Origin: Phenylobacterium sp. NIBR 498073
GTDB lineage: Bacteria; Pseudomonadota; Alphaproteobacteria; Caulobacterales; Caulobacteraceae
Assembly (NCBI RefSeq): GCF_027286305.1
Contig: NZ_CP114599.1
Span: 3,567,001-3,631,000, forward strand
Length of the DNA stretch: 64,000 bases
Reading direction: 5' to 3'
Positions 1-7,730 of this stretch are shown here, in pieces; the first letter of the stretch is position 1; each line of letters starts with the position of its first letter. The translations under genes and the position numbers were made by a program. The notes below the pieces were generated by a model. That model had not been told where the DNA came from, did not search any database, and was given only the letters and a program-made list of their open reading frames with translations.

Positions 1-1
1 C

Positions 2-1012
2 GTGGTCGACCTCTGGGGCGGCTTCGCCGACGAGGCCCGCACCCGCCCGTGGCAGCGCGACACCATCGTCAACGTCTACTCGACCACCAAGACGATGACC
101 GCCCTGACCGCCCTGCTGCTGGCCGACCGCGGCGAGCTCGACTTCGACGCCCCGGTCGCCCGCTACTGGCCGCAGTTCGCCGCCGGCGGCAAGGAAGCCG
201 TCAAGGTCAGCCACCTGATGAGCCACTCGGCGGGCCTCTCGGGCTGGAAGGAGCCGCTGGTCAAGGAGGATCTCTACGACTGGGACAAGGTCACCGCCCT
301 GCTGGCGGCCCAGGCCCCGTTCTGGGAGCCGGGCACGGCCCCCGGCTATCATGCCCTGACCCAGGGCTATCTGGTCGGCGAAGTCGTGCGCCGCATCACC
401 GGCAAGAGTCTGGGCACAGTGTTTCGCGAGGAGATCGCCGAGCCGCTCGGCGCCGACTTCCACATCGGCCTGCCGGCCTCGGAGGACGCCCGCGTCGCCG
501 AGCTGATCGCCCCGCCCCCGGCCGAGGCCGGTCTCGGCGCCGGGCCGCGGAGCGAACTGCAGGCCAACATGTCCGACAACCCGCCGCTTGAGGTCTCGGA
601 AACCCGCACCCGCGCCTGGCGCGGCGCGGAGATCCCGGCCGCCGGGGGAACCGGCAACGCCCGCTCGGTGGCCGAGGTGCAGTCCCTGCTGGCCAACGGC
701 GGCGTCGCCAAGGGCAAGCAGATCCTGTCGGAAGCCGGCTGCCGCAAAGCGCTGGAGCTGCAGATCGAAGGGCCCGACCTGATCCTCGGCATCCCCGCCC
801 GCTTCGGCATGGGCTTCGGCCTCGCCGGCGGAGCGGTGCCGCTGCCCAACCCCAACACCATCTACTGGGGCGGCTATGGCGGCTCGCTGGTGATCATCGA
901 CATGGATGCGCGCACGACCTTCGCCTACGCCATGAACAAGATGGCGGGCACCACGACCGGCGACATGCGCGCCTTCAGCCTGGCCATGGCGATGTGGGAA
1001 GCATTGGGCTGA
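2..1012 (+). CDS. serine hydrolase, class C beta-lactamase/esterase family (5' truncated by window)
   Basis: The protein belongs to the beta-lactamase-related serine hydrolases, which include class C beta-lactamases, DD-peptidases and EstB-type esterases. The catalytic S-x-x-K is visible as STTK at about residue 27 of the visible part, and a Tyr-containing motif (PGYHALTQG) follows about 90 residues later. Family members usually have some 40-60 residues before STTK, so the true start lies left of base 1; the GTG at base 2 is probably internal. It lacks an obvious KTG box and ends in a Gly-rich strand (YWGGYGGSLVIID), which favours an esterase or peptidase over an antibiotic-hydrolysing enzyme. 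The family is clear; the substrate is unknown. Confidence 0.85.
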   Translation: MVDLWGGFADEARTRPWQRDTIVNVYSTTKTMTALTALLLADRGELDFDAPVARYWPQFAAGGKEAVKVSHLMSHSAGLSGWKEPLVKEDLYDWDKVTALLAAQAPFWEPGTAPGYHALTQGYLVGEVVRRITGKSLGTVFREEIAEPLGADFHIGLPASEDARVAELIAPPPAEAGLGAGPRSELQANMSDNPPLEVSETRTRAWRGAEIPAAGGTGNARSVAEVQSLLANGGVAKGKQILSEAGCRKALELQIEGPDLILGIPARFGMGFGLAGGAVPLPNPNTIYWGGYGGSLVIIDMDARTTFAYAMNKMAGTTTGDMRAFSLAMAMWEALG

Positions 1013-1043
1013 GACGGCGCGCCCGTACGCGCCGCCTCAGCCC
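1006..1043. terminator. hairpin at the convergent ends of the hydrolase and EF-hand genes
   Basis: GGGCTGAG-a-CGGCGCG pairs with CGCGCCG-c-CTCAGCCC across a six-base loop, giving a 15-pair stem with one mismatch. It overlaps the stop codon of the left gene. There is no clear T run, so a role as terminator is inferred from position between converging genes. Confidence 0.5.
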
Positions 1044-1067
1044 TCAGGCTTCTAGGATGGCCAGATC

Positions 1068-1532
1068 CTAGTCGCCTTTCTTCTTCTCGGCCGCGGTGAC
1101 CACGCCGTCGCCGTCGCCGTCCTGTTCGGCGAAGGCGCGCAGGCCCGAGGCCTCGAATTCGGCCGGCGTCATCTTGCCGTCCTTGTCGCTGTCGAGGACG
1201 CCGAAACGGACATGCGCCTGGCGCATCTGGCGCACGCGCTGCTCTTCCTTGCGCTCGGCGCTCTCGTTCGAGGCGGCCAGCTGGGCGGTCAGGCGGCCCT
1301 CGTACTCGCCGACATACTCGGCCTCCGTCAGGACGCCGTCCTTGTCGGCGTCCATGGCCGCGAAGCGCTGGTCGCGGACAGTCTTGAACTCGGCGGCGGT
1401 CACCTTGCCGTCCTTGTCGAGATCGTAGTCGGTGACGAAGGCCGAATGCTCATGCGGCGCGGCCTGGGCCGAGGCCGCGCCCAGCGCCAGCAGCGCGGCG
1501 GTCATGGCGAGGGGAAGATGGATGCGGGTCAT
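1068..1532 (-). CDS. exported EF-hand calcium-binding protein
   Basis: This 154-residue protein starts with a signal peptide (cleavage likely after AQA, near residue 24) and carries four EF-hand loops of D-x-D-x-D-G form: DLDKDGKVTAAEF, DADKDGVLTEAEY, DSDKDGKMTPAEF and DGDGDGVVTAAEK. It should bind Ca2+ in the periplasm. The start has AGGA about eight bases upstream. It lies 11 bases downstream of the DUF4198 gene on the same strand, so the two are probably one transcript, divergent from the TonB receptor operon. EF-hand binding is secure; the biological role is not. Confidence 0.85.
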   Translation of the reverse strand: MTRIHLPLAMTAALLALGAASAQAAPHEHSAFVTDYDLDKDGKVTAAEFKTVRDQRFAAMDADKDGVLTEAEYVGEYEGRLTAQLAASNESAERKEEQRVRQMRQAHVRFGVLDSDKDGKMTPAEFEASGLRAFAEQDGDGDGVVTAAEKKKGD

Positions 1533-1543
1533 GTCGATCGGTC

Positions 1544-2341
1544 CTATTGGGTCGCTTCGAAGGTCAGGGTGTAGGAGTAGCTGCGGTACCGGGTCTCGGC
1601 CCCAGCCGGCGCCGCCGTGCGGTGGCGGATCAGCGCCAGATAGGTCCCGGCGTCCGGCGGGGTGATCGCGAACCGCCCCGCGGCGTCGGTGGTGATCTGG
1701 CCGGCAAGCTGCTTTTTGCCGTCATAGGCGCCGGCGCTGCGGAACACTTCGACATGGGCGCCGCTGACCGGCTTGCCCTCGAACAGCAGCTCGAAGCTGG
1801 CCGGCTGGGCCGCGAAGATCTCGCTCGGGTGGGTGATCGGGCGCAGCTCCAGGCTCTTGCCGGTCGGCGCCAGGGCGTCCGGGCTCGGCCCGCCGCGGGT
1901 CACATAGACTTCGGCCAGGGTCATGCTCTGCACGTCGACCAGCTCGGCGCCGGCCGGCTTGTCCTTGCCCTCGCTGATGATCCACTGGCCCTTGGCGTCA
2001 CGGTACATCTTGCCCTTGCGGCCGAACCGCTCGCCTGACGAGACGCGATAGGTGCCCTTCGCCGCGATCGGCGCTTCGAACACCGCCAGGTCGCGCAGAT
2101 AGGTTACCCCCGAGATCGGGGTCACCGCCCCTCCCGGCCCGCGCACGTGCCAGGCGTCCGACTTCATCACCACCTCGGCCTGGAACGGGTCCTCGGTGAA
2201 GCTCGCCTGGACGGTGACGTGGTCACGGTCGGTCAGGTCGAACAGGTTCGGCAGCATGTAGGGCATGTGCGCCTGCGCCATGCCCGGCGCCGCCGCCAGC
2301 ACTCCGGCGCCTGCCAGCGCCGCAAATCCGATACGCCCCAT
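1544..2341 (-). CDS. DUF4198 periplasmic protein, putative metal-uptake component
   Basis: A 265-residue secreted protein of the DUF4198 family, whose relatives include periplasmic NikK-like components of nickel/cobalt uptake. The signal peptide ends in AQA near residue 24, leaving a mature N-terminus that begins with His (HMPYMLPNLF); an N-terminal His next to this motif is typical of metal-binding members. The C-terminal half looks like an immunoglobulin-like carboxypeptidase-regulatory fold (GKPVSGAHVEVF ... TTDAAGRFAITPPDAGTYLALIRH). AAGGGGA precedes the ATG. It is the first gene of a leftward operon with the EF-hand gene and shares its upstream region, holding two Fur-like sites, with a TonB-dependent receptor. 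The metal is not known. Confidence 0.8.
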   Translation of the reverse strand: MGRIGFAALAGAGVLAAAPGMAQAHMPYMLPNLFDLTDRDHVTVQASFTEDPFQAEVVMKSDAWHVRGPGGAVTPISGVTYLRDLAVFEAPIAAKGTYRVSSGERFGRKGKMYRDAKGQWIISEGKDKPAGAELVDVQSMTLAEVYVTRGGPSPDALAPTGKSLELRPITHPSEIFAAQPASFELLFEGKPVSGAHVEVFRSAGAYDGKKQLAGQITTDAAGRFAITPPDAGTYLALIRHRTAAPAGAETRYRSYSYTLTFEATQ

Positions 2342-2375
2342 TGGGTCCCCTTCATCAGTTCGTATGTCGCCGACT

Positions 2376-2400
2376 AATGCACTTGCGAGTCACTTGCAAT
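2376..2400 (+). promoter_or_regulatory. Fur-like operator, copy 1
   Basis: A 25-base site built on the inverted repeat TGCGAGT-c-ACTTGCA (2384-2398, 6 of 7 pairs). Its sequence recurs in opposite orientation at 2464-2488 with about 18 of 25 identities, including the shared core TGCGAGTCA. It lies 34 bases upstream of the DUF4198 start. TGC...GCA dyads of this kind resemble alphaproteobacterial Fur/Irr-type sites; the regulator is inferred. Confidence 0.55.
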
Positions 2401-2463
2401 TGACTTTCGAATGCTGCATTGACGGCCTCGTCGAAGCGCCCACGGGGGGCGTCACGCGAGTCA

Positions 2464-2488
2464 TATGCGATTGACTCGCACTTGCATA
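2464..2488 (-). promoter_or_regulatory. Fur-like operator, copy 2
   Basis: TATGC...GCATA bounds the site, with TGCGATT-g-ACTCGCA (2466-2480) inside. Its reverse complement matches copy 1 at 2376-2400. It ends 16 bases before the ATG of the TonB-dependent receptor, so a bound repressor would cover promoter or start-site DNA. Confidence 0.55.
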
Positions 2489-2504
2489 TCATTTGGAGAG
2501 ATCT

Positions 2505-4547
2505 ATGGCGCGTGGACGGTACGGACTTCTGGCGGGGGCCTCGGTCCTGCTGCTGGCCGGGGCGGCGAACGCTCAGCAGGCGCCTGAGAGCGCGGCCGCC
2601 CAGCTCTCGCTCGGCCGCATCGTCGTCTCCGCCGGCGCCGAGAAGGTCGCCATCGACACGCCCCAGGCGGTCACCGCCCTCGAACAGGACGACATTGACG
2701 ACGCCCAGGCCACCACCATGGGCGATCTGCTAGAAGCCATTCCCGGGGTCAGCGTCGTCGGCGGCGTCTCGGCCCTCGGCCAGGGCTTCAACATCCGCGG
2801 CATGGGCACCGGCATCGCCGACTCCGACAGCCGCATCCTCACCCAGATCGACGGGGTGACGAAGTTCTACGAACAGTACCGGATGGGCGCGCTGTTCAGC
2901 GAGCCGGACATGTACAAGCGCGTCGAGGTCCTGCGCGGCCCGGCCTCGTCCACCCTGTACGGGGCGGGCGCCCTGGCCGGGGTGGTCAACTTCACCACCA
3001 AGGACGCCTCGGACTTCCTGACCGGGGATGACCGCTTCGCCGTGCGCCTGCGCGCCGGCTTCGAGAGCAACAACGAAGGCCTGTTCGGCGCCGCCATCCT
3101 CGCCGGCCAGCCGGCTGAAAACCTCGACCTTCTGGCGATGTACACCCGCCGCGAGGCCGACGACTACAAGAGCGGCGACGGGACCACGGTCGTCCCTTCC
3201 GGCGTCACCTCCAGCTCGTACCTGCTGAAGGGCCGCTACTACATCGGCGGCGACAATGACCACAGCGTCTGGGCGACCTATCAGAACTGGCTGTCCGACA
3301 GCACCCAGATCTACGACCAGGCCGAGGCGTTCGGGACCACGCCGGTCCGCCGCAAGGTCGACGACGTCACCGCCACCTTCGGCTACGAAAACGACTTCGG
3401 CGGCTCCAAGCTGTTCGATCTCGAGGCCCAGGCTTCCTACGCCAATTCCAAGGTCGAGCAGCGCGAGACCACCTTCCTGTCCGGCGTGGTCTATTCCGAG
3501 TTCTCCTACGAGACCTGGCAGGGCCGCATCCAGAACACCTCGCGCTTCGACTGGGGCGAGGACTGGACCGGCTTCCTGTTCCTCGGCACCCAGGCCTACA
3601 AGCAGGAGCGCCGCAATCCGCGGGTCACCGCCGCCGGAAACACCGTGCCCGGCGCCGCCACCCACCCGGAAGGCGACATGGGCAAGTACGGCCTCTACGC
3701 CCAGGCCGAGCTGATCTGGTCGGACAGGCTGACCATCATCCCCGGCGTCCGCGTCGACTGGACCAAGCTTAAGCCCGGCGCCGGCGTCACCAACCGCACC
3801 GAGGTCGAGGACAGCGCCGCCTCGCCCAAGCTGGCGGTGCTCTATTCCTTCACCGACAACTTCGCGGTGTTCGGCTCGGTCGCCCGGACCGTCCGCATGC
3901 CGGTGCTGGACGAGATCTACAGCCGCACCAGCGCCACCGCGAACAACTTCAGCCTCAACCTGAAGCCGGAAGAGTCCGACAACTTCGAAGGCGGCTTCAC
4001 CCTGTCGTTCGACGACGTGCTGACCCAGGGCGACGCCGTCCGCGCCAAGGTCACCGCCTTCCGCAACGACGTCTCCAACCTGATCACCCGCGGCACGGCC
4101 AACTCGGCCTACTTCGTCAACATCGGTGAATCGCGGTTCCAGGGCGTCGAGATCGAGGCCGAATACGCCTCGCGCAACCTCTTCGCCCGCGCCGGCCTCT
4201 CGCGTATCGAGGGCGAGAACCGCCTCACCGGCCAGCCGCTCAACACCATCCCGGCCGACGAGCTGGACATGACCGTCGGCTGGCGCTTCACCGACCAGAA
4301 CCTCTCGGCCGGCTGGCGCGGCGAATTCGCCGCCGACCAGGAGGACATCGGCCCCGGCGGCCGCCGCACCGGCGGCTACGGCGTGCATGGCCTGTTCGTG
4401 ACCTGGACGCCGGACCAGGGCCCGTTCGAGGGCCTGGAAGTCCGCGCCGCAGTCGACAACGTCCTCGACAAGCAGTTCCGCCGCCATCTGCAGTCGCTCG
4501 ACGCCGAAGGCCGCACCTTCAAGCTGACTCTGGCGCGGACGTTCTGA
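2505..4547 (+). CDS. TonB-dependent outer-membrane receptor (possibly heme or metal)
   Basis: This 680-residue receptor has a signal peptide ending near ANA, a plug domain (PQAVTALEQDDIDDAQATT, GVSVVGGVSALGQGFNIRGM, VEVLRGPASSTLYGAGALAGVVNF) and a C-terminal beta-barrel ending in Phe (FKLTLARTF), as outer-membrane proteins do. GGAGAG five bases upstream fixes ATG 2505 over the in-frame TTG at 2493. Features such as NLKPEESDNFEGGF are common in the hemoglobin/transferrin-type subfamily, but I cannot assign the ligand. It overlaps the TonB gene by one base (TGATG), which suggests a dedicated receptor-transducer pair. Two Fur-like sites upstream point to iron or another metal. Confidence 0.88.
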   Translation: MARGRYGLLAGASVLLLAGAANAQQAPESAAAQLSLGRIVVSAGAEKVAIDTPQAVTALEQDDIDDAQATTMGDLLEAIPGVSVVGGVSALGQGFNIRGMGTGIADSDSRILTQIDGVTKFYEQYRMGALFSEPDMYKRVEVLRGPASSTLYGAGALAGVVNFTTKDASDFLTGDDRFAVRLRAGFESNNEGLFGAAILAGQPAENLDLLAMYTRREADDYKSGDGTTVVPSGVTSSSYLLKGRYYIGGDNDHSVWATYQNWLSDSTQIYDQAEAFGTTPVRRKVDDVTATFGYENDFGGSKLFDLEAQASYANSKVEQRETTFLSGVVYSEFSYETWQGRIQNTSRFDWGEDWTGFLFLGTQAYKQERRNPRVTAAGNTVPGAATHPEGDMGKYGLYAQAELIWSDRLTIIPGVRVDWTKLKPGAGVTNRTEVEDSAASPKLAVLYSFTDNFAVFGSVARTVRMPVLDEIYSRTSATANNFSLNLKPEESDNFEGGFTLSFDDVLTQGDAVRAKVTAFRNDVSNLITRGTANSAYFVNIGESRFQGVEIEAEYASRNLFARAGLSRIEGENRLTGQPLNTIPADELDMTVGWRFTDQNLSAGWRGEFAADQEDIGPGGRRTGGYGVHGLFVTWTPDQGPFEGLEVRAAVDNVLDKQFRRHLQSLDAEGRTFKLTLARTF

Positions 4548-5251
4548 TGTTCGCGGTCACGCCCGCACGCACGCTCGCCTTCGCGGTCTCCGCGGCGCTG
4601 AACCTCGGCCTCATCGCCCTGGTCGTGCGCTCGGCGGCCGACGAGCCGCCCGTGTGGGACGAGACCGTGATCATGGCGGAGTTGGTTCAGGTCCGGGGCG
4701 GCGCGAATAACGCCCCGGTCCCCACGTCGGCGCAGGCTCCTTCCTCCCCTCCTCGGGATCCTGCGCCGACGACTTCCGCCTCTGTCCCCGCGCCGCCTCA
4801 GCCGCGCGAGGCGCCTGCTGCGTCATCTACGGCCGCCGCCACGCTGGCCCCCTCGCCCCCGCCTGCGCAGGTCGCAGCCGCCTCCGGGCCGCCGGCCCAG
4901 GCCGCGCCGGCTCAGCGCCAGGGAACCCGCGACGGCCTCGACATCGACGCCAGGAACGGCGCCGGCGCCGATTACGCCTCGCGCCTGCGCGCCTGGCTGG
5001 AGGCGCACAAGACCTACCCCAAGCGCGCGCGCATGCGTCGCGAGGAGGGCGTCGTGCATGTCCACTTCGCGGTCGACCGCCAGGGCCAGCTTCTCGGCGG
5101 CGACGTCGTCCGCTCGTCCGGCTACGCCAGCCTCGACGCCGAGGCCATGGCCATGCTGGACCGCTCCAACCCGTTCCCCGGCGCCCCGCACAGCGTGCGT
5201 GGCGAACGGATCGAGGTCTCAACCCCCGTGGAGTTCTTCCTCACCCGCTGA
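4547..5251 (+). CDS. tonB: energy transducer TonB
   Basis: The 234-residue protein has one N-terminal membrane segment (about residues 8-28), a Pro/Ala-rich periplasm-spanning stretch (about 55-125) and a C-terminal TonB domain (YPKRARMRREEGVVHVHFAV ... DAEAMAMLDRSNPFP). It couples the proton gradient, via ExbB/ExbD, to outer-membrane receptors. No exbBD genes are in the window. It is translationally coupled to the receptor before it, so it probably serves that receptor. Other TonB paralogues are expected elsewhere in such genomes. Confidence 0.88.
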   Translation: MFAVTPARTLAFAVSAALNLGLIALVVRSAADEPPVWDETVIMAELVQVRGGANNAPVPTSAQAPSSPPRDPAPTTSASVPAPPQPREAPAASSTAAATLAPSPPPAQVAAASGPPAQAAPAQRQGTRDGLDIDARNGAGADYASRLRAWLEAHKTYPKRARMRREEGVVHVHFAVDRQGQLLGGDVVRSSGYASLDAEAMAMLDRSNPFPGAPHSVRGERIEVSTPVEFFLTR

Positions 5252-5358
5252 CGCTCGTCCGGGCGAAGGCCGAGGCCCACGACCGGGCTTGGCGTCGGTC
5301 ACCGGTTCGGTCGACGCGCTGGACCCCGGCCTTCACCCGCACGAGTGGCGATCAAACG

Positions 5359-5499
5359 TGTCATCCCGGTTTCGGCGCAGCCGAAGACCGGGACCCATGA
5401 ACACCAGATCCTGGAAGCAAGCCCACGGTGTTCACCACTACCGGCGGACGCAGGCGCGAATGGGTCCCGGACAAGCCCTATGGGCTTTCCGGGATGACA
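5359..5499. repeat. structured intergenic repeat, family 1 copy A
   Basis: The element is bounded by TGTCATCCCGG and its complement CCGGGATGACA, with a second inner pair GGGACCCAT/ATGGGTCCC. Each half also folds on its own: the left hairpin has TTTCGG-CGCAG-CCGAA, the right GCCC-TAT-GGGC. Other copies are at 8779, 32648, 39849 and 56528. It lies between the convergent tonB and leuA genes. Confidence 0.85.
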
Positions 5500-5510
5500 C
5501 TCTGTGGGGC

Positions 5511-7178
5511 CTACACCCCGTTCGCCGCGCTGAGCACCGCGCGCACCGAGGCGGTCGCCACGTCGGCGTCCATCCCCACCCCGAACACCGTGCGCCCGTC
5601 GGCCGTGCGGCACTGGACATAGGCCGCGGCCATGGCGTCGCTGCCGGCCCCGATCGCGTGCTCCTGGAAATCGGCGACGTCGAGCTTCAGCCCGCAGTCG
5701 GCCTCCAGCGCCGCCAGCAGGCTGGAGATCAGCCCGTTGCCGCGCCCGCGGATCGTCATCTCGCGCCCGTCCAGCCGCAGTTGGCCGACGAACACCCGCT
5801 GGCCGTCGACCCGCGAGACACCGGACTCTTCAAAGCTCGCCAGCTCGAACTTCTGTCCCGGGGTCAGGTGGTAGGCCCGCTCGAACGCCTCCCAGATGTC
5901 GGCCGTCGCCAGCTCGCGGCTGGTTTCGTCGGCCAACTGCTGCACCGCGCGGCTGAAGTGCGCCTGCATCGGCTTGGGCAGTTTCAGGCCCTTGTCCTGC
6001 TGCAGCACCCAGGCGACGCCGCCCTTGCCGGACTGCGAGTTGACCCGGATCACCGCCTCGTAGCTGCCGCCCAGGTCGGCCGGGTCGATCGGCAGATAGG
6101 GCATGGCCCAGAGCTGGTCGTTGCGCTTGGCCTGGGCTTCGAAGCCCTTCTTGATCGCGTCCTGGTGGCTGCCCGAGAACGCCGTGAACACCAGTTCGCC
6201 GGCATAGGGATGACGCGGGTGGACCGGCAGCTGGTTGCAGTACTCGACGGTCTTCACGACCGTCTCCATGTCCGAGAAGTCCAGCTCCGGATCGACGCCT
6301 TGCGTGTAGAGATTCAGCGCCAGGGTCACCAGGTCGACATTGCCGGTGCGCTCGCCGTTGCCGAACAGGCAGCCCTCGATGCGGTCGGCGCCGGCCATCA
6401 GCCCCAGCTCGGCCGCCGCCACCCCGGTGCCGCGGTCGTTGTGCGGATGCAGCGAGATCACCACGGCCTCGCGCCGCGAGATGTGACGGCACATCCACTC
6501 GATCTGGTCGGCATAGATGTTCGGGCTGGCCGCCTCGACCGTCGCCGGCAGGTTCAGGATCACCGGCTTCTCCGGCGTCGGCTCCAGCACGTCCAGCACC
6601 GCCTCGCAGACCTCCAGGCTGAACTCCAGCTCGGCGGTCGAGAAGGTCTCGGGGCTGTACTCATAGCGCCAGTCGGTGCCCGGCCGCCGCTCGGCCTGCT
6701 CGCGCATGATGCTGACGCCCTCGATCGCCAGCGCCTTCACGCCCGCGCGGTCCAGCCCGAACACCACCTCGCGCCAGACCGGCGAGACGGCGTTGTAGAG
6801 GTGCACGGTCGCGGTGCGCGCGCCCTCCAGCGCCGCAAAGCTGGTCTCGATCAGGTCCCGTCGCGACTGGGTCAGCACCTGGATCATCACGTCGTCGGGC
6901 ACCCTGCCCTGCTCGATCAAGCCGCGGATGAAGTCGAACTCGGTGGCGCCCGCCGAGGGGAATCCGACCTCGATCTCCTTGGCCCCGATGCCGACCAGCA
7001 GATCGAAGAAGCGCTGCTTCTTCTCGGCGTTCATCGGGTCGGCCAGCGCCTGGTTGCCGTCGCGCAAATCGGTCGACAGCCAGCGCGGCGCCTTGGTGAT
7101 GGTCTTCGACGGCCACTGGCGGTCGGTCAGGTGAACTTGAGGGAACGGACGATATTTGACGGAAGGGTCGCGCAGCAT
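5511..7178 (-). CDS. leuA: 2-isopropylmalate synthase
   Basis: LeuA condenses acetyl-CoA with 2-oxoisovalerate in the first committed step of leucine biosynthesis. The 555-residue product shows the DRDG-like active-site stretch (STDLRDGNQALADPM, about residue 35), the HxH metal site in ISLHPHNDRGTG, the GNGERTGN loop and a C-terminal regulatory domain (about 430-555) that usually mediates leucine feedback inhibition. It matches the longer LeuA form beginning PSVKYRPFPQV. ATG 7178 fits because homology begins there; more upstream in-frame codons encode an unrelated low-complexity sequence. A short Leu-containing reading frame at 7252-7308 may be a leader peptide. Confidence 0.95.
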   Translation of the reverse strand: MLRDPSVKYRPFPQVHLTDRQWPSKTITKAPRWLSTDLRDGNQALADPMNAEKKQRFFDLLVGIGAKEIEVGFPSAGATEFDFIRGLIEQGRVPDDVMIQVLTQSRRDLIETSFAALEGARTATVHLYNAVSPVWREVVFGLDRAGVKALAIEGVSIMREQAERRPGTDWRYEYSPETFSTAELEFSLEVCEAVLDVLEPTPEKPVILNLPATVEAASPNIYADQIEWMCRHISRREAVVISLHPHNDRGTGVAAAELGLMAGADRIEGCLFGNGERTGNVDLVTLALNLYTQGVDPELDFSDMETVVKTVEYCNQLPVHPRHPYAGELVFTAFSGSHQDAIKKGFEAQAKRNDQLWAMPYLPIDPADLGGSYEAVIRVNSQSGKGGVAWVLQQDKGLKLPKPMQAHFSRAVQQLADETSRELATADIWEAFERAYHLTPGQKFELASFEESGVSRVDGQRVFVGQLRLDGREMTIRGRGNGLISSLLAALEADCGLKLDVADFQEHAIGAGSDAMAAAYVQCRTADGRTVFGVGMDADVATASVRAVLSAANGV

Positions 7179-7251
7179 TGTGCAGCTCTCTCTGGGAGGC
7201 GGGCAGTCGGAATTGTCGATGAGGCTGGCGTGCCGCCGCCGGGGCAGCCGA

Positions 7252-7308
7252 TTAGATCCGGCGGCCGCCGGTAAGTCGCGCAAGAAGGGCTGCAAAGGTG
7301 CGAACCAT
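7252..7308 (-). CDS. possible leuA leader peptide
   Basis: An 18-codon frame encodes MVRTFAALLARLTGGRRI and ends 73 bases before leuA. All three Leu codons are CTT, which is rare in this GC-rich DNA, where CTG and CTC dominate. The frame's end overlaps GCCGCCGG, able to pair with either the CCGGCGG before it or the CCGGCGG after it, as in attenuators. Against it: the AAGGG ribosome site is only two bases from the ATG, and no U run follows. Confidence 0.35.
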   Translation of the reverse strand: MVRTFAALLARLTGGRRI

Positions 7309-7355
7309 GGCCCTTCATAGCCGCCGCCCGTGCGCGGTTCAACCTTGCGGCGCTC

Positions 7356-7730
7356 TCAGCCGACCGTCACGAACGTCTCGCTCTCGATCACCCACTGGCC
7401 GACCACCTTCTTCCAGGCAGCTAGATAGGGCCCGGTCGCGGTCTGGTCTTTCCAGGTCGCCAGCCAGGTCCCGGTCTCGGCGGCGCGCATCCCGTCGCCC
7501 GCCAGGGTCACGCTCTGCGTCGTCCGCAGATAAGTCACGAAGCTCGGGTCGGCGAACTGCGCCTCGAACGCGGCGATGATCGCGGGCGCGCCCATCAAGA
7601 GGCCGCCCTCGCCCGAGATCAGGTTGGCGTCGGCTGCGAAGAACGGCTTCAGCCGCGGCGCGTCGTGGGCGGCGATCAGCTTGTTGGTCAGCTTGCGCCG
7701 TGCGCGGATAGCGTCTTCGGGAGCGGTCAC
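7356..7730 (-). CDS. SnoaL/NTF2-like protein
   Basis: A 124-residue protein with the NTF2-like pattern seen in SnoaL and DUF4440 proteins: helix-rich N-terminus, GAPAIIAAFEAQFADPSFVTYL, then strands ending TGTWLATWKDQTATGPYLAAWKKVVGQWVIESETFV. Members bind small ligands or act as isomerases and hydrolases; no function can be assigned. It starts with GTG overlapping the stop of the upstream oxidoreductase (GTGA), so the two are co-translated and possibly act on the same substrate. Confidence 0.75.
   Translation of the reverse strand: MTAPEDAIRARRKLTNKLIAAHDAPRLKPFFAADANLISGEGGLLMGAPAIIAAFEAQFADPSFVTYLRTTQSVTLAGDGMRAAETGTWLATWKDQTATGPYLAAWKKVVGQWVIESETFVTVG

Noticed and set aside
2..1012. AmpC-type beta-lactamase
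   Set aside because: STTK and the Tyr motif fit, but the KTG box is not evident; esterase or peptidase relatives fit at least as well, and the N-terminus is missing.
2730..4487. Long antisense reading frame opposite the first TonB-dependent receptor
   Set aside because: It follows codon bias of the real gene on the other strand; its translation is low-complexity Gly/Val/Asp/Leu-rich with no family features.
5058..7274. Long plus-strand frame across tonB end, repeat and leuA
   Set aside because: It runs antisense to leuA and through a palindromic repeat; the translation is Arg/His/Gln-rich and shows no domain. High G+C gives such frames routinely.
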